Source: JAZLDV01 sp045614925
GTDB lineage: Bacteria; Bacillota_I; Bacilli_A; Erysipelotrichales; Coprobacillaceae
Length of the DNA: 15,686 bases
Assembly (NCBI GenBank): GCA_045614925.1
Contig: JAZLDV010000111.1
Location: 1 to 15,686, forward strand
Direction: 5' to 3'
Below the pieces are notes generated by a model. The model was not told the DNA's origin and did no database searches. It saw only the letters and a program-made list of their open reading frames with translations. Made by a program: the position numbers and the translations under genes. Shown piece by piece: positions 14,351 through 15,686 of the stretch. The first letter of the stretch is position 1. Each line of letters starts with the position of its first letter.

Positions 14351-14379
14351 TATGATAAATGAAAAAAATAAACTATAAT
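14351..14379 (+). promoter_or_regulatory. Candidate promoter of the phospholipase-like gene
   Basis: A consensus -10 TATAAT (14374-14379) lies just before an AGAGGTGATC ribosome-binding site (14387-14396). The sequence 17 bp upstream, TATGAT (14351-14356), is a poor -35 box. Confidence 0.5.
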
Positions 14380-14399
14380 AAAAAATAGAGGTGATCACA

Positions 14400-15185
14400 A
14401 TGCCAGCAAGCTGTACACATGCTTATTTTGGAAACAAAGTATATGAAATATTAGATAAAGATATAAAAAATAGAATTAAACCTTATAAAAAATATTATAT
14501 TATGGGATTATATGGACCAGATCCTGTTTTCTTTTATAAAGCTTATAAAAGAAATGAAATCAATGATCATGGAGACAACATCCACAAACAGTCTGCCCAT
14601 ATATTTTTTGAAAAAGCCAGAACAATTATTCAGCAATCAGATAATAAAGATGCATGCATAGCCTATATATGTGGTTTTATGAATCACTTTATTTTAGATA
14701 GCGAAGTTCATGGATATGTTAATGAAGCTGAAAAATTATATAATGTCTCTCATGCTAGAATCGAAGCAGATCTAGATAGAGCATTACTTGCTAGAGAAGG
14801 CTTTGTCCCAAGCAAGACATCCTATACACACTTTATATATACAGATAAAGATATTGCCAAAGTCATGGCGCCTTTCTTTGAATTAGATGAAGATATAATG
14901 CACACAACAATCAAACATATGAAATTATTTAACAATGCATTTCATTGTCCTAACAAATTCAAAGGATGGATAGTCAAAAATGCTCTTACATCTTTAGGAA
15001 TAAAAAGTATTTATGACATGATTATTATCAATGAAGAAGATGAAAGATGTAAAATATGTACTCCTAAACTTGTCAGCATGTTAGATGAAAGTATACCTAT
15101 CGCATCAAAACATATAAAATTATTTTATGACATTTTAGAAACATCTCAAAATGTCGATGAACGTTTACATAAAGATTTTAATTAG
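14400..15185 (+). CDS. Zinc-dependent phospholipase C-family protein
   Basis: A 261-residue, mostly helical protein of the zinc-dependent phospholipase C/S1-P1 nuclease-like fold. Likely metal ligands are near the N-terminus (CTHAYFG, His7), in GLYGPDPVFF (Asp41), and in the helix FMNHFILDSEVHGYV (His96, Asp100, His104), with further candidates at His118 and Glu122. Unlike secreted clostridial phospholipases it has no signal peptide, so it probably acts inside the cell. The substrate, phospholipid or other phosphoester, is not known for this intracellular group. The true ATG lies 8 nt after AGAGG. A GTG at 14391 is inside the ribosome-binding site and was rejected. A transporter gene starts 9 nt downstream, so the two form an operon. 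Confidence 0.85.
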   Translation: MPASCTHAYFGNKVYEILDKDIKNRIKPYKKYYIMGLYGPDPVFFYKAYKRNEINDHGDNIHKQSAHIFFEKARTIIQQSDNKDACIAYICGFMNHFILDSEVHGYVNEAEKLYNVSHARIEADLDRALLAREGFVPSKTSYTHFIYTDKDIAKVMAPFFELDEDIMHTTIKHMKLFNNAFHCPNKFKGWIVKNALTSLGIKSIYDMIIINEEDERCKICTPKLVSMLDESIPIASKHIKLFYDILETSQNVDERLHKDFN

Positions 15186-15194
15186 GAGACAAAT

Positions 15195-15686
15195 ATGAAT
15201 AAATTAACAAAATTAGAAAAATACTGGATATTATATGATGTAGGAAACAGTGCATTTACAATGCTTGTTTCTACAATCATTCCTATTTACTTCAATCATC
15301 TTGCATCACTTGCTAATATCAGTGAAGTTGACTATTTAGCTTATTGGGGGTATGCAGCTTCTACAGCAACTTTAATAGTTGCGATTATTGGTCCTGTTCT
15401 TGGTTCACTTGTAGATACAAAAGGATATAAAAAACCAATTTTTACAATAAGTATGATTGTAGGAGTATTAGGATTAGCTGCTTTATCTGTTCCAAAATCA
15501 TGGATTATATTTCTAGCAATATTTGTTATTGCAAAAGTGGGATATAATTCAAGTCTTATTTTTTATGACTCTATGCTTTTAGATATCACTAGTGAAGATA
15601 AAATGGATGAAGTCTCAAGTCATGGATATGCATGGGGATATATTGGAAGCTGTATTCCTTTTGCATTAAGTTTAGTTATCGTTTTA
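15195..15686 (+). CDS. MFS transporter, UMF1/Atg22-like (partial, runs off the window)
   Basis: The first 164 codons of a membrane transporter; the 3' end is outside the window. The N-terminus KYWILYDVGNSAFTMLVSTI matches the YDxxNSAF signature of the UMF1 (Atg22-like) branch of the major facilitator superfamily. At least four hydrophobic segments are visible. The MFS loop between helices 2 and 3 is GSLVDTKGYKKP (a GxLxDxxGxxK pattern). AGGAGA overlaps the stop of the phospholipase-like gene, 9 nt upstream, so the pair is co-translated. The substrate is unknown for bacterial members; yeast Atg22 exports amino acids from the vacuole. Confidence 0.88.
   Translation, partial: MNKLTKLEKYWILYDVGNSAFTMLVSTIIPIYFNHLASLANISEVDYLAYWGYAASTATLIVAIIGPVLGSLVDTKGYKKPIFTISMIVGVLGLAALSVPKSWIIFLAIFVIAKVGYNSSLIFYDSMLLDITSEDKMDEVSSHGYAWGYIGSCIPFALSLVIVL

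Noticed and set aside
14391..14393. GTG start for the phospholipase-like gene
   Set aside because: The GTG is part of the AGAGGTGATC ribosome-binding site; the ATG at 14400 is correctly placed.

Overview
The window comes from a low-GC Gram-positive bacterium with the standard genetic code: TGA is used as a stop, for example at the end of the amidase gene at 13039. Most genes have strong AGGAGG or AGGTGAT ribosome-binding sites. Peptidoglycan enzymes, the non-mevalonate isoprenoid enzyme IspF, a type Ic aspartate aminotransferase and a strongly A/T-ending codon bias suggest a gut Firmicute, perhaps of the Erysipelotrichia/Coprobacillaceae type. That placement is an inference from style, not from a search. 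The window looks like ordinary chromosome. I see no insertion sequence, prophage or CRISPR array.

Layout. Positions 1-276 hold a leftward tRNA operon, Gln(UUG)-Val(UAC)-Thr(UGU), with a clear promoter. Positions 322-3474 are a leftward operon: OmpR/VanR-type response regulator, histidine kinase, aspartate aminotransferase, then a terminator overlapping the last stop codon. Positions 3525-4239 hold a small leftward unit: a possible 28-codon leader ORF coupled by an ATGA overlap to an unrecognised secreted protein. Positions 4305-7386 run rightward: a Gfo/Idh/MocA oxidoreductase, then ispF-gltX under its own promoter and closed by a long terminator hairpin. Positions 7544-8579 hold a leftward trigger-factor-like chaperone/isomerase that lacks the ribosome-binding domain. 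Positions 8632-8991 are the start-less 3' remnant of a winged-helix gene, probably of the AlbA/RecG-like regulator type, with a 42-bp tandem duplication. Positions 9044-9555 hold a lipoprotein that resembles chagasin-type protease inhibitors. Positions 9593-10991 hold a FemX/MurM-like peptidoglycan-bridge aminoacyltransferase. Positions 11004-14334 run leftward: amidase, ttcA, tcdA and a small all-helical protein. From 14374 to the end a rightward pair encodes a zinc-dependent phospholipase C-family protein and the first 164 residues of a UMF1/Atg22-like MFS transporter.

Themes. Translation and tRNA function recur: three tRNAs, GltX, TtcA (C32 thiolation) and TcdA (cyclic t6A37). The cell envelope recurs too: FemX-like enzyme, amidase, lipoprotein and two-component sensor. 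Several genes have an apparent upstream start that lies in the ribosome-binding site or promoter. I moved those starts to the ATG with correct Shine-Dalgarno spacing. I do not see a clearly new multi-gene system. The most unusual items are the trigger factor without a ribosome-binding domain, the decayed winged-helix gene and the coupled leader ORF.
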